A DNA stretch of 64,000 nt from Actinomyces massiliensis 4401292 (GTDB taxonomy: Bacteria > Actinomycetota > Actinomycetes > Actinomycetales > Actinomycetaceae), in assembly GCF_000269805.1 (NCBI RefSeq), contig NZ_JH711481.1, positions 432,834 to 496,833 on the forward strand, read 5' to 3'. The notes under the pieces are model-generated. The model saw nothing but the letters and a program-made list of their open reading frames with translations. It searched no databases and had not been told where the DNA came from. This document shows, in pieces, positions 49,578 to 57,379 of this stretch; positions within the stretch are counted from its first letter, which is position 1, and every line of letters begins with the position of its first letter. The position numbers and the translations under genes are program-made.

Positions 49578-49611
49578 GGGGAGCCACCCGGCTGCAACCG
49601 GATGGCTCCCC
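49578..49611 (-). terminator. Intrinsic terminator of the 47-residue peptide gene
   Basis: On the minus strand GGGGAGCCATCCGG pairs with CCGGGTGGCTCCCC (14 pairs including one G-T), loop TTGCAG, followed by TTCAGT. It begins 12 bases after the TGA of the small gene and faces no other gene end, so it belongs to that gene. Confidence 0.8.
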
Positions 49612-49622
49612 GGGTAAGCGGC

Positions 49623-49766
49623 TCATCCGAACCACTTACCGAGGGCATCCACAAGGACACCGATGGCCCGGATCAGGCAAGCGACTCCAGTCAAGACATC
49701 GCTCACCTTCCGGGCCGTCACTTTGCCCTTGCGGACTTCGACATGTCGGCATTTCGGCTTGGACAC
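49623..49766 (-). CDS. Small cationic amphipathic peptide, 47 residues
   Basis: Starts at GTG 49766 with AGAGGAGGT 8 bases upstream, ends at TGA 49623-49625, and is followed by a strong terminator hairpin. The product has a basic N-terminal half (KPKCRHVEVRKGKVTARK) and a hydrophobic, amphipathic C-terminal half (VSDVLTGVACLIRAIG, VLVDALGKWFG); net charge is about +7 and there are two Cys (6 and 30). There is no signal peptide or double-Gly leader. Such a composition fits leaderless bacteriocins or membrane-active peptides, but I recognise no family and a small toxin or regulatory peptide is equally possible. It lies between two TIR elements, next to a two-component system and an ABC exporter of the bacteriocin-immunity type. 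Confidence 0.68.
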   Translation of the reverse strand: MSKPKCRHVEVRKGKVTARKVSDVLTGVACLIRAIGVLVDALGKWFG

Positions 49767-49876
49767 GGCCCTCACCTCCTCTCTGGCTCCCTTCCTCCCC
49801 GGCAGGACACTCGGTGTTCCGGGGGAAGGCGCCGTGGAGGCCCCACCAGCATGCCAAACCGACCCGCCACCGACCC

Positions 49877-50032
49877 TTGTCCACCACGGCGGAATAGAGC
49901 GGCCCGGGCGAGGAGTCGGTCAGGCGACGGCGCACGCCCAACCCGACTTTCCCGCGCGATTCCAACCCGCCTAGCCGAGCGGCCTCACCGGCTCCCGCTC
50001 CGCCGTCGTCCCTGAACCTCCGCGATGGACAG
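49877..50032 (+). repeat. TIR element, copy 2
   Basis: About 156 bases from TTGTCCACCACGGCGG to CCGCGATGGACAG, same orientation as copy 1. It shares the interior CCCGACTTTCCCGCGCG and CCGGCTCCCGC with copies 3 and 4. It ends 16 bases before the start codon of the sensor kinase, so it lies on that promoter. The remainder of 49767-49876 holds the small peptide gene's upstream region, including a hairpin CCGGAACACCGAGTGTCC (minus strand). Confidence 0.8.
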
Positions 50033-50048
50033 CGAGTAGGTTGGCGCC

Positions 50049-51290
50049 ATGAGGTCCACCCCCACCCGGCTACCCGCGGGCGTTCCCGCGCCGTGGCCGC
50101 AGCGCTGGCTCGCCCGCCACCGCCGCGGCATGGACCTCCTGGTCGTCGGCCTCGTCCTGGCGTACAACCAGCTCGCCCTGCCCCTGGCCGCCTCCGGCAG
50201 CCGATCAGACCTCTGGACGCTCCAAGCCGCTTCCGTCTGCCTGTGCCTGGCGTATCCGCTGCGACGCCGTCATCCCCTGGCCGTCTTCGCGGTCATGGTC
50301 TTGGCCGCATGCGTCCAACCGCTCATCAGTCCTCATGCGGCTTTCCTCCCCGCCGACCTCATGCTGCTGCTCATCGTCCGCCACCTCGCGGCCACCAGCC
50401 GGTGGACGACCTCGCTGCCCTGCGCGGTCGTCGTCATCGCTTGGGTTCCGTTGGCCTGCGCCCCCATGATCAGGACGGGCGAGGCTCGGCTGAGCCTGCC
50501 CGGGCTCCTCATCGTCGCCGTCGCCTGGGCCTGGACCTGGGGCGTCCTGGCCCGGACGCGGAAGAACTACGTCGCCGCCCTGACCGAGAGCGCCGAGCAC
50601 AGCCTGCGCGAGCAGGAGGCCCGCCACCGCGCCGACGCACTCGACGAGCGCGCCCGAATCGCCCGGGAGATCCACGACATCGTCTCCCACAGCCTCGGCG
50701 TCATGGTCGTCGTCGCCGACGGCGCCGCCACCACCGCCCCCACAGACCCGCAGCGCGCCGCCGGCGCCATGATCCGCGTGCGCGACACCGGCCGGGAGGC
50801 GATGGGCGAGATGCGCCGGATGCTCAGCCTCCTGCGCACCGGCGAGCCGACCGGGGTCGCGCCCCAGCCGGGTACCGCCCAGCTCGAGGACCTCGTCGCC
50901 GAGGCCCGGAGCACCGGCCTGCCGGTGTCCTTGAGCGTGACGGGGAGTGCGACCGGACCACTAGACCCGTCCGCCGGGCTCGGCCTGACCGTCTACCGCC
51001 TGGTTCAGGAGGCGCTCACCAACGCGCGCCGCCACGGCGGCACGGTGAGCCGGGTCGACGTGCGCGTGCACCGGGCGCAGGACCGCCTCGAGGTGGAGGT
51101 GCTCGACGACGGCGATGGGCCGAGCACACCCGCCGATTCGTCCGAGCCCTCGCCCGGCTCACCGGGTCACGGCCTGGTGGGCATGCGCGAGAGAGTCGCC
51201 TCCCACGGCGGCACCCTCGAGACGGGGCCGAGGGCCGACGGCGGTTTCCGGGTCCGCGCCGTCCTGCCGATCAGGAATGGAGAACCGTGA
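50049..51290 (+). CDS. Two-component sensor histidine kinase (HisKA_3), exporter-linked
   Basis: A 413-residue kinase with ATG 50049; TAGGTT lies 7 bases before it and there is no ribosome-binding site, so a leaderless mRNA is likely. The first 150 residues hold about five membrane helices with short loops, an intramembrane-sensing layout. The dimerisation motif is RIAREIHDIVSHSLGVMVVV with the phospho-His, then LVQEALTNARRHGG (N box), VEVLDDGDGPSTP (G1) and GHGLVGMRERVASHGG (G2). The response regulator start overlaps its stop (GTGA). Kinases of this kind often respond to antibiotics or peptides and switch on a neighbouring ABC exporter, here 168 bases after the regulator. Confidence 0.92.
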   Translation: MRSTPTRLPAGVPAPWPQRWLARHRRGMDLLVVGLVLAYNQLALPLAASGSRSDLWTLQAASVCLCLAYPLRRRHPLAVFAVMVLAACVQPLISPHAAFLPADLMLLLIVRHLAATSRWTTSLPCAVVVIAWVPLACAPMIRTGEARLSLPGLLIVAVAWAWTWGVLARTRKNYVAALTESAEHSLREQEARHRADALDERARIAREIHDIVSHSLGVMVVVADGAATTAPTDPQRAAGAMIRVRDTGREAMGEMRRMLSLLRTGEPTGVAPQPGTAQLEDLVAEARSTGLPVSLSVTGSATGPLDPSAGLGLTVYRLVQEALTNARRHGGTVSRVDVRVHRAQDRLEVEVLDDGDGPSTPADSSEPSPGSPGHGLVGMRERVASHGGTLETGPRADGGFRVRAVLPIRNGEP

Positions 51291-51985
51291 CGATCAGGGT
51301 CGTGCTGGTCGATGATCAGGAGATGTACCGGCTGGGCTTCCACATGCTGCTGGAGTCTCAGGACGACGTCGAGCTCGTCGGGGAGGCCGACGACGGCACC
51401 ACCGCCGTCGAGCTGCTGGCCGGGGTCGAGGCCGACGTCGTCCTCATGGACGTGCGGATGCCGCGGATGGACGGGATCGAGGCGACGCGCCGCATCGTGG
51501 GCGGCAGCGGTGGCGGCCGCACTGACGGCCCTGCTGGCGGCTCCGGCCCCAGAGTCCTGGTCCTGACCACCTTCGACCTCGACGAATACGCCTTCGAGGC
51601 GATCCGCGCCGGTGCCAGCGGCTTCCTCCTCAAGGACACCGGCCTGGAGGAGCTCATGGCCGCGATCCGTCACGTTCACGACGGCGATGCGGTCATGGCC
51701 CCGAGCACGACGCGCCGCCTCATCGAGCGCTTCGCCGCCCGGCCCACGCCTGCGCCCGACGTCGAATCGGCGCCGCTGGACGGGCTGACCTCGCGCGAGG
51801 GCGAGGTGTTCCTCATGCTCGCCCGCGGGTTTCCCAACGACCGCATCGCCCGAGAGCTGTCCATCGCCGAGGGCACCGTGCGCATCCACGTCGGCCGGAT
51901 ACTCGGCAAGCTCGGGCTGCACGACCGCTCGCAGGCCGTCGTCCTGGCCTACGAGAGCGGACTCATCCGTCCCGGAGAGCGCTGA
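51287..51985 (+). CDS. LuxR-type response regulator, exporter-linked
   Basis: A 232-residue NarL/LuxR regulator starting at GTG 51287 within the kinase stop. The receiver shows VVLVDDQEMYRLGF, phospho-Asp in VVLMDVRMPRMDG, VLVLTTFDLDEYAF and GFLLKDTG; a short Gly-rich insert (GGSGGGRTDGPAGGSG) interrupts the receiver after alpha-3. The DNA-binding part is LTSREGEVFLMLARGF, then IAEGTVRIHVGRILGKLG. It probably activates the ABC exporter operon at 52153. Confidence 0.93.
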   Translation: MTIRVVLVDDQEMYRLGFHMLLESQDDVELVGEADDGTTAVELLAGVEADVVLMDVRMPRMDGIEATRRIVGGSGGGRTDGPAGGSGPRVLVLTTFDLDEYAFEAIRAGASGFLLKDTGLEELMAAIRHVHDGDAVMAPSTTRRLIERFAARPTPAPDVESAPLDGLTSREGEVFLMLARGFPNDRIARELSIAEGTVRIHVGRILGKLGLHDRSQAVVLAYESGLIRPGER

Positions 51986-52152
51986 GCCGCCTCCGGCAGG
52001 CCGCGTACGCACCACCCCGTCGAGGGGCGCCCCGGAGACCCACCCGAGTGAGCGGTTCGAAGGGCGCCGGACAGGGCGTATGCGAGATGCATACATCCAG
52101 GTGGTCCCGCAGCCCGAGGCGGTGCAGCGCCGCTACGACAACACTCAAACGC

Positions 52153-53121
52153 ATGGCACACGTCATCGAAACCACTAATCTGACCAAGCGGTACGGCGAC
52201 AGGACCGTCGTCGACGGACTGGATCTGCGCATCCCGCAGGGCGCCGTCTACGGATTCCTCGGCCCCAATGGCTCGGGGAAGTCCACCACCATGAAGATGC
52301 TCCTGTCGCTCGTGCAGCCCACCGACGGCGAGATCCTCATCCAGGGCGAGCCCATGACCCGCTCGACCCGACGGCACCAACTCGCCCGCATCGGCTCGCT
52401 CATCGAGTCGCCGCCCGGCTACGGGCACCTGACCGGAGCGGAGAACATGCGCATCGTGCAGCGACTCCTCGACCTGGGCGAGGAGGACGTGCGCCGCGCG
52501 GTGAGCGCCGTGCACATGCACGAGCAGATGAACAAGAGGGTCCGCGAGTACTCCCTGGGAATGAAGCAGCGCCTGGGCATCGCCATGGCGCTGGTGCGCC
52601 GTCCCTCCCTGCTCATCCTCGACGAGCCCGCCAACGGCCTCGACCCGGCGGGCATCGAGGAGACCCGTGCTCTCCTGCGCAATCTCGCAGCCGACGGCAT
52701 CACCATCATGGTCTCCTCCCATCTGCTGGACGAGATCGACCGCACCGCCGGCGTCCTGGGCATCCTGTCGCGCGGCAGGCTGCTTTTCCAGGGCACCCGC
52801 GACGACCTCATGAGGACCTCCGCGCCCGATCTGCTCATCGAGTGCTCGGACCCGGCCGCGGCGTCCGCGGTGCTCGCCGCCCACGGCGCCCCTTCAGAGC
52901 GGGGTGACAACCCGGGCCATCCGGGCGGCACCGGAAGCCCAGGCGCTAGCAGCCCGAGCGGCCCCGACGGCATGATCCGCATCCCGCGCCTCACGCGGGA
53001 TGCGACCGCCCATGTCGTATCCGTCCTCGTGCACGAGGGCATCGGCGTCTACGGCGTGCGCCATGAGCAGCAGAGTCTTGAGGACATCTTCATGGCGCTC
53101 ACCAGGGGAGGCGCGCTGTGA
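52153..53121 (+). CDS. ABC exporter ATP-binding protein (lantibiotic-immunity / BcrA type)
   Basis: A 322-residue ATPase. ATG 52153 is the first that gives a normal N terminus (MAHVIETTNLTKRYGDRTVV); the frame is open upstream. Walker A is GPNGSGKSTT (37-46), Q-loop around SLIESPPGYGHLTG, signature YSLGMKQRLGIAMAL, Walker B LLILDEPANGLDPAG, H-loop VSSHLLDEID. The C-terminal part (about 215-320) has a Gly/Ser-rich insert. SLGMKQRLGIA and the ESPxxYxxLTG segment are typical of BcrA/LanF-type ATPases that expel bacitracin or lantibiotics. It overlaps the first permease gene by 4 bases. Confidence 0.92.
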   Translation: MAHVIETTNLTKRYGDRTVVDGLDLRIPQGAVYGFLGPNGSGKSTTMKMLLSLVQPTDGEILIQGEPMTRSTRRHQLARIGSLIESPPGYGHLTGAENMRIVQRLLDLGEEDVRRAVSAVHMHEQMNKRVREYSLGMKQRLGIAMALVRRPSLLILDEPANGLDPAGIEETRALLRNLAADGITIMVSSHLLDEIDRTAGVLGILSRGRLLFQGTRDDLMRTSAPDLLIECSDPAAASAVLAAHGAPSERGDNPGHPGGTGSPGASSPSGPDGMIRIPRLTRDATAHVVSVLVHEGIGVYGVRHEQQSLEDIFMALTRGGAL

Positions 53122-53933
53122 CTTCTATGCCCTCTGCGCCTTCTGCGCCTTCTGTGAGTCTGCACGCCCGGACTCTGCACGCGCTCCTGCGCAACGAGTA
53201 CTCCAAGATGCGCCACCTGCGGATCGGGGTCGCCGCCTCCCTGCTCCTGCTCGGCGTATGCGCCCTCACCGTGTTCTGGCCCATGGGATCGGGCCTTGGG
53301 GAGCACTTGGACGACCCGGACGGCTACGACTGGAAGCTCCTCCTGACCAGCCTGCACAGCGCCGTCATGTGCACCGCTCCCATCCTGCTGGCGGTCATGG
53401 CCAGCAGGCAGACGGAGATCGAGCACTCGGGCAACGGGTGGCTGGCCTCCGCCACGGCCGGTGCCGGACCGGGCCGGCTCTGCCGCGCCAAGTTCCTCGC
53501 CCTGGGAATACTGGTGACGCCAATGCCCGTCGTCTGGAGCGCAATGGTCCTGGCCTTCGGCAAGGCCGCCGGCATCACGGCCCCCTTCCCCGCAGCACGG
53601 ACTCTCGGGCTCATGGTCTCCCTGATGATCATCAACCTGGCCATCCTCGCCTTTCACCTGGTGCTCTCGGCCATGATGGAGAACCAGCTCCTACCGCTGG
53701 GCGTGGGGCTGGGCGGGGTACTCCTGAGCATCTTCGGCCAGGTTCTGCCCGGCTGGCTGCTGTATCTGACCCCGTGGACCTACTACTCGCTCGTCACCCC
53801 CACCGATTTCGTCGGCGTCGATCTGATCGACGTCGACCCGATGAATGGCCTTGCCGGCATAGGCGTGCTCGCCGCCGTCGGCAGCGCCCTGTTCCTCGGC
53901 GTCACCGCGCACCTCGACCATCAGGAGGCATGA
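53118..53933 (+). CDS. ABC exporter permease 1 (lantibiotic-immunity type)
   Basis: A 271-residue protein with six membrane helices. GTG 53118 overlaps the ATPase stop; ATG 53127 is an alternative. The N terminus has a Ser/Ala/Pro repeat (SAPSAPS, DNA CCTTCTGCG repeats). ALLRNEYSKMRHLRIGV leads into TM1, and ASRQTEIEHSGNGWLASATA is the conserved cytoplasmic loop of ABC-2-type immunity permeases (EpiE/MutE/BcrB-like, where E..HxxxW is shared). The ATPase is encoded directly upstream and a second permease one base downstream. Confidence 0.87.
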   Translation: MTSMPSAPSAPSVSLHARTLHALLRNEYSKMRHLRIGVAASLLLLGVCALTVFWPMGSGLGEHLDDPDGYDWKLLLTSLHSAVMCTAPILLAVMASRQTEIEHSGNGWLASATAGAGPGRLCRAKFLALGILVTPMPVVWSAMVLAFGKAAGITAPFPAARTLGLMVSLMIINLAILAFHLVLSAMMENQLLPLGVGLGGVLLSIFGQVLPGWLLYLTPWTYYSLVTPTDFVGVDLIDVDPMNGLAGIGVLAAVGSALFLGVTAHLDHQEA

Positions 53934-53934
53934 C

Positions 53935-54693
53935 ATGAGTTCCATCATCACCGAGCTGATCAAGCTCAGGCGCTCCGCGAGCTGGGGAATCGTCCTCCTG
54001 CTGCCCATCATCATGGTCGCCGTCGGGGGAGGAAGCACCTGGGCCACGGATGGATTCGTGGATGGCTGGCACACCCTGTGGGTCAGGTCCATCGGGTTCT
54101 ACAGCATGGCGGTTCTGGCCGTCGGGCTGGCCGTGCTCGCCTCTCTCGTATGGCGCGTCGAGCACCGGGGCTCCAACTGGAATGCGCTCATGAGCAGGCC
54201 CGTGCCCACCTGGCAGATCATCGCGGCCAAAACCGTCTCCGTGGCGGCGCTCGCCGCCGTCATGCAGCTCGTGCTCGTCCTCGCCGTGATCGTGATCGGT
54301 ACTCTGCTCGATCTGCCCGGGATACTGCCCGCGCGCTATCTGGCGATCAGCCTACTCATCGTGGTGACCTGCGTGCCCGTGTGCGCCCTGCAGTCGGCGC
54401 TCTCAGCGTTCTCCCGCTCCTTCGCCCTGCCCGTAGCGGCCGGCCTGGCCCTCACCGGCGTCGGCACCATGTCACTGCTCGTGCATGTTCCGGGGGCCGT
54501 CATCCTGCCTCATGCGCTGCTCACCCGCACCGCTCTGACTGGGGCCTTCGGCTCCGCGGACGAGACGACCTTCGAGGTCCAGAACCTCAGCGCAGTCGGC
54601 GCGGCGACGACGATCGGGCTGTCGGTGGTGCTGACCGCCCTCATTGTGGCCGTCACGGCCAGGGTGCTGGATCGCAGCGATACCCAATGCTGA
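53935..54693 (+). CDS. ABC exporter permease 2 (lantibiotic-immunity type)
   Basis: A 252-residue six-helix permease, start ATG one base after the previous stop (TGACATG). ITELIKLRRSASWGIVLLLP enters TM1; VWRVEHRGSNWNALMSRPVP is the counterpart of the EHxxxxW loop of its partner. One ATPase and two different permeases match the FEG arrangement that protects producers from their own lantibiotic, or exports antimicrobial peptides. The operon ends 2 bases before a TIR element, whose stem may serve as the terminator. Confidence 0.87.
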   Translation: MSSIITELIKLRRSASWGIVLLLPIIMVAVGGGSTWATDGFVDGWHTLWVRSIGFYSMAVLAVGLAVLASLVWRVEHRGSNWNALMSRPVPTWQIIAAKTVSVAALAAVMQLVLVLAVIVIGTLLDLPGILPARYLAISLLIVVTCVPVCALQSALSAFSRSFALPVAAGLALTGVGTMSLLVHVPGAVILPHALLTRTALTGAFGSADETTFEVQNLSAVGAATTIGLSVVLTALIVAVTARVLDRSDTQC

Positions 54694-54695
54694 GA

Positions 54696-54841
54696 CTGTC
54701 CACCGCGGCGGTTTAGACCGCCCGGCTGAAGGATCGGATCAAGCGCACACCCCGACTTTCCCGCGCGGTTCCAATCCTCTCAGCCGGGCGGCCTCGCCGG
54801 CTCCCGCCCCGCCGTCGTCCCTAAACCGCCGCGGTGGACAG
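54696..54841 (+). repeat. TIR element, copy 3, perfect terminal inverted repeats
   Basis: 54696-54716 (CTGTCCACCGCGGCGGTTTA then G) and 54821-54841 are exact reverse complements; total 146 bases. Inside lie CCCGACTTTCCCGCGCGGTT and CCGCCGTCGTCC, shared with copies 2 and 4. The right arm forms the last codons and stop of the DUF559 gene (LSTAAV, TAG). No target-site duplication is evident. Confidence 0.88.
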
Positions 54842-55696
54842 GGCGCGGCGAAGGCCGTTGAGGGCAGCCTCCACAACGGGCACCGTGCGGCCCGACATGA
54901 CGTCGTCGTACGTCAGCCGCACCCACAGCCTGCCCTGAGCGATGAGCCCCTGCTCGCGACGGCGGTCGTTGGACCAGTCCCCCTTCGAGGAGTGGAACTG
55001 GTACCCGTCGGTCTCCACGAGGAGGCGATCATCGACCAGCATGTCGACCTCGCCCACGCCCGGCACATCGACGCCCACCTCCACCGAGTGCCCGGCGTCC
55101 TCGAGCTCGAGCCGCGCGATCGACTCGATGGGCGAGCGCGCCTTCTCACGGCACCTCGCCAGGCGACGGTGCCCCAGCGGACCGCCGCTCCGGTTGCTCC
55201 GCAGCATCGCAGCGAGCTCGGCGCGCGAGACCAGGCCCCGGCGGAGCGCGGCATCAGCCACGACGACCGCCGGAGTCTCCTCGGCGCACCGGAGCATCCG
55301 GGCGACGAGCAGCCTCGGCGGCGCGACGGGCGGACTCATCCCGGGCGGCCAGCGCGCCGGCTCCCTGTGCACGACGACGCCGGCAAGCGGGCGCACCCGC
55401 CCGCGGCTGCTCGGGATCGCGACGTGCACGGTCCCCGGGTGGGGCAGCTCGGGCAGGGAGTAGTACGCGAGCGCCGAGTGGCAGGTGAGCAGGCCGCCCA
55501 GCATGCGGCACGCGATCAGCGGCCAGTCCGTGCCGGGTGCGAAGACGACTCCGCCGCGCTCGACGACGGCGCCCTCCTCCACCAGGTCGCGCAGGGCCCG
55601 GCGCGAGGTCCGGTCGAGTGCGAGGTCACGACGGCGCAGGGCCCCGGCGAAGTGGATTCGTGCAAGGAGGTGCTCCGAGGCTTCATCGCGTCTCAT
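54821..55696 (-). CDS. DUF559 (Vsr-like PD-(D/E)XK) protein with AbiEi-like N terminus
   Basis: A 291-residue protein, ATG 55696. The N-terminal half has a helix-turn-helix-like region and LLTCHSALAYYSLPELPHP with VHVAIPSSRGR and VVVHRE, as in AbiEi/type IV antitoxin-like proteins of actinobacteria. The C-terminal half is DUF559: SPIESIARLELEDAG, GVGEVDMLVDDRLLVETDGYQFH (only parts meant), WSNDRRREQGLIAQG, WVRLTYDDV. The acidic residues and E of VETDGYQFH form a Vsr-like nuclease core, E-D-ETDG. These are abundant, strain-variable and of unknown role. The last seven codons come from the repeat at 54821-54841, so its end was remade by that element. Confidence 0.82.
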   Translation of the reverse strand: MRRDEASEHLLARIHFAGALRRRDLALDRTSRRALRDLVEEGAVVERGGVVFAPGTDWPLIACRMLGGLLTCHSALAYYSLPELPHPGTVHVAIPSSRGRVRPLAGVVVHREPARWPPGMSPPVAPPRLLVARMLRCAEETPAVVVADAALRRGLVSRAELAAMLRSNRSGGPLGHRRLARCREKARSPIESIARLELEDAGHSVEVGVDVPGVGEVDMLVDDRLLVETDGYQFHSSKGDWSNDRRREQGLIAQGRLWVRLTYDDVMSGRTVPVVEAALNGLRRALSTAAV

Positions 55697-55756
55697 GGAC
55701 CCAGCGTGCGGTCAGCAGCGCTTCCAGGTCCATGAATCTGAGACCTGTGGATTTGT

Positions 55757-55912
55757 CTGTCCACCGCGGCGGTTTAGGACGCCCCGGGCGAGGAGGCGGC
55801 AGGGCAGCGGCGCGCACCCACCCTGGTTTTCCCGCGCGATTCCAACCAGCCCGGCCGGGTGGCCTCACCGCCTCCCGCCCCGCCGTCGTTCCTAAACCGC
55901 CGCGGTGGACAG
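55757..55912 (+). repeat. TIR element, copy 4, perfect terminal inverted repeats
   Basis: Terminal arms 55757-55779 and 55890-55912 are perfect 23-bp inverted repeats (arm starts CTGTCCACCGCGGCGGTTTA). Total 156 bases, same orientation as the other three copies. It lies 60 bases upstream of the DUF559 start codon and 15 bases past the permease gene end. Confidence 0.88.
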
Positions 55913-55927
55913 CGGCCGGCCCGGGGG

Positions 55928-57307
55928 CTAGGAGCGCGCGCCCCGGCGCGAGTGCACCCACCAGGCGACGCCCAGGATCACCAGCCACAGCGGGGTGAGG
56001 AGCACGGCCAGCCGCGTGTCGTCGGCCAGCGTCAGCGTCCAGGTCACGAAGGCGAAGAACGCCAGGGTGCCCCACGCCGCCACCCGTCCGCCGGGCAGCC
56101 GGAAGGCGCCGGCCTCGTGCAGCTCGGGGCGGAGAGAGCGGAAGCGCAGGTAGGACACGATAATGACGCACCACACCAGGATGAACAGCACGCTGGCCAC
56201 CGTCGTCACCGCAACGAACGCCGTCATGATGGAGGGGGACACGTACAGCAGCGGGATCGAGGTCAGCAGCGCCCCGCAGGTCATGAGCAGCGCCGGCCCC
56301 GGCACGCTGCGCGCCGTCAGCCCGCGGAAGACCCGGGGGGCGTGCTCGGCCCATGAGAGCCCGAACAGCATTCTGGACGTCGAGTAGATCCCGGAGTTCG
56401 CGCTCGAGGCCGCGGCGGTGAGCACCACGAAGTTGACCGCGCCCGCGGCGACGCCGAGCCCTGCCAGGGCGAACATGGACACGAACGGGCTCGTCTCCGA
56501 GGACACCTCCCACCACGGCGTGACGGCCATGATGGCCGCGAGCGCCCCCAGGTAGAAGATGAGGATGCGCACCGGGATCGCATTGATCGCCTTGGGCAGG
56601 GTGACCTCCGGATCCTTGGCCTCCGCGGCGGCGGTGCCGATCAGCTCGGTGCCCACGAAGGCGAACACGGCGATCTGGAAGGCCCCGACGAATCCTTGGA
56701 ACCCGTTGGGGAACATGTCCCCGCCGTTCCAGAGGTTCGCGACACTCGCCTGCACCCCGCCCGGGGAGTGGAAGCCGACCGCCACCATGACGATTCCGAT
56801 CACCACCAGGGCGATGATCGCCACGATCTTGATGATGGAGAACCAGAACTCGATCTCGCCGAAGGCCCGCACGGTGGTGAGGTTCAACCCCAGCAGCAGT
56901 GCCACCGTGGCCGTCGGCGCCACCCACAGCGGCAGAGCCGGCCACCAGAAGCTGACGTACTCGGTGATGGCGATGACCTCGGCGATGGCGGTCACCAACC
57001 AGCAGACGTAGTAGGTCCAGCCGGTGAAGAACCCGGCCCAGGGGCCGATGAGATCGTGGGCGACGTCCGCGAAGGACTTGTACTCCAGGTTGGACAGGAG
57101 GACCTCGCCCAGGGCTCGCATGACGAGGAAGAGCACCCCGCCGATGATCGCGTAGACGAGAAGCACTCCGGGACCGGCCAGCGAGATGGTCTTGCCGGAG
57201 CCCATGAAGAGCCCCGTGCCGATCGCGCCTCCGATGGCGATGAGCTGGACATGTCTGTTGGTGAGCCGTCGTTGCAACTGGTGGTCCTGAGCGATCTGCT
57301 CGGCCAT
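55928..57307 (-). CDS. Amino acid permease, APC superfamily (CycA-like)
   Basis: A 459-residue transporter with 12 membrane helices. ATG 57307 follows TTGAGGAGTTCCC. The helix-1 motif LIAIGGAIGTGLFMGSGKTI, ALGEVLLSNLEYKSFADVA in TM3 region, and ELIGTAAAEAKDPEVTLPKA are standard for the AAT family of D-Ser/D-Ala/Gly (CycA) and aromatic or GABA permeases. CycA is closest by eye (ITEYVSFWWPALPLW). It should import neutral amino acids with protons. Single gene; its 3' end meets a TIR element. Confidence 0.9.
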   Translation of the reverse strand: MAEQIAQDHQLQRRLTNRHVQLIAIGGAIGTGLFMGSGKTISLAGPGVLLVYAIIGGVLFLVMRALGEVLLSNLEYKSFADVAHDLIGPWAGFFTGWTYYVCWLVTAIAEVIAITEYVSFWWPALPLWVAPTATVALLLGLNLTTVRAFGEIEFWFSIIKIVAIIALVVIGIVMVAVGFHSPGGVQASVANLWNGGDMFPNGFQGFVGAFQIAVFAFVGTELIGTAAAEAKDPEVTLPKAINAIPVRILIFYLGALAAIMAVTPWWEVSSETSPFVSMFALAGLGVAAGAVNFVVLTAAASSANSGIYSTSRMLFGLSWAEHAPRVFRGLTARSVPGPALLMTCGALLTSIPLLYVSPSIMTAFVAVTTVASVLFILVWCVIIVSYLRFRSLRPELHEAGAFRLPGGRVAAWGTLAFFAFVTWTLTLADDTRLAVLLTPLWLVILGVAWWVHSRRGARS

Positions 57308-57379
57308 GGGAACTCCTCAAGGTGGACGGACGCGGGCAGCCTACCCGCGCAGCCGCGCCCGCGCCTTGTAGGCTCAGAA

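Noticed and set aside
49393-55912. TIR elements as complete insertion sequences
   Set aside because: At 136-156 bases they cannot encode a transposase, and none is found in the window.
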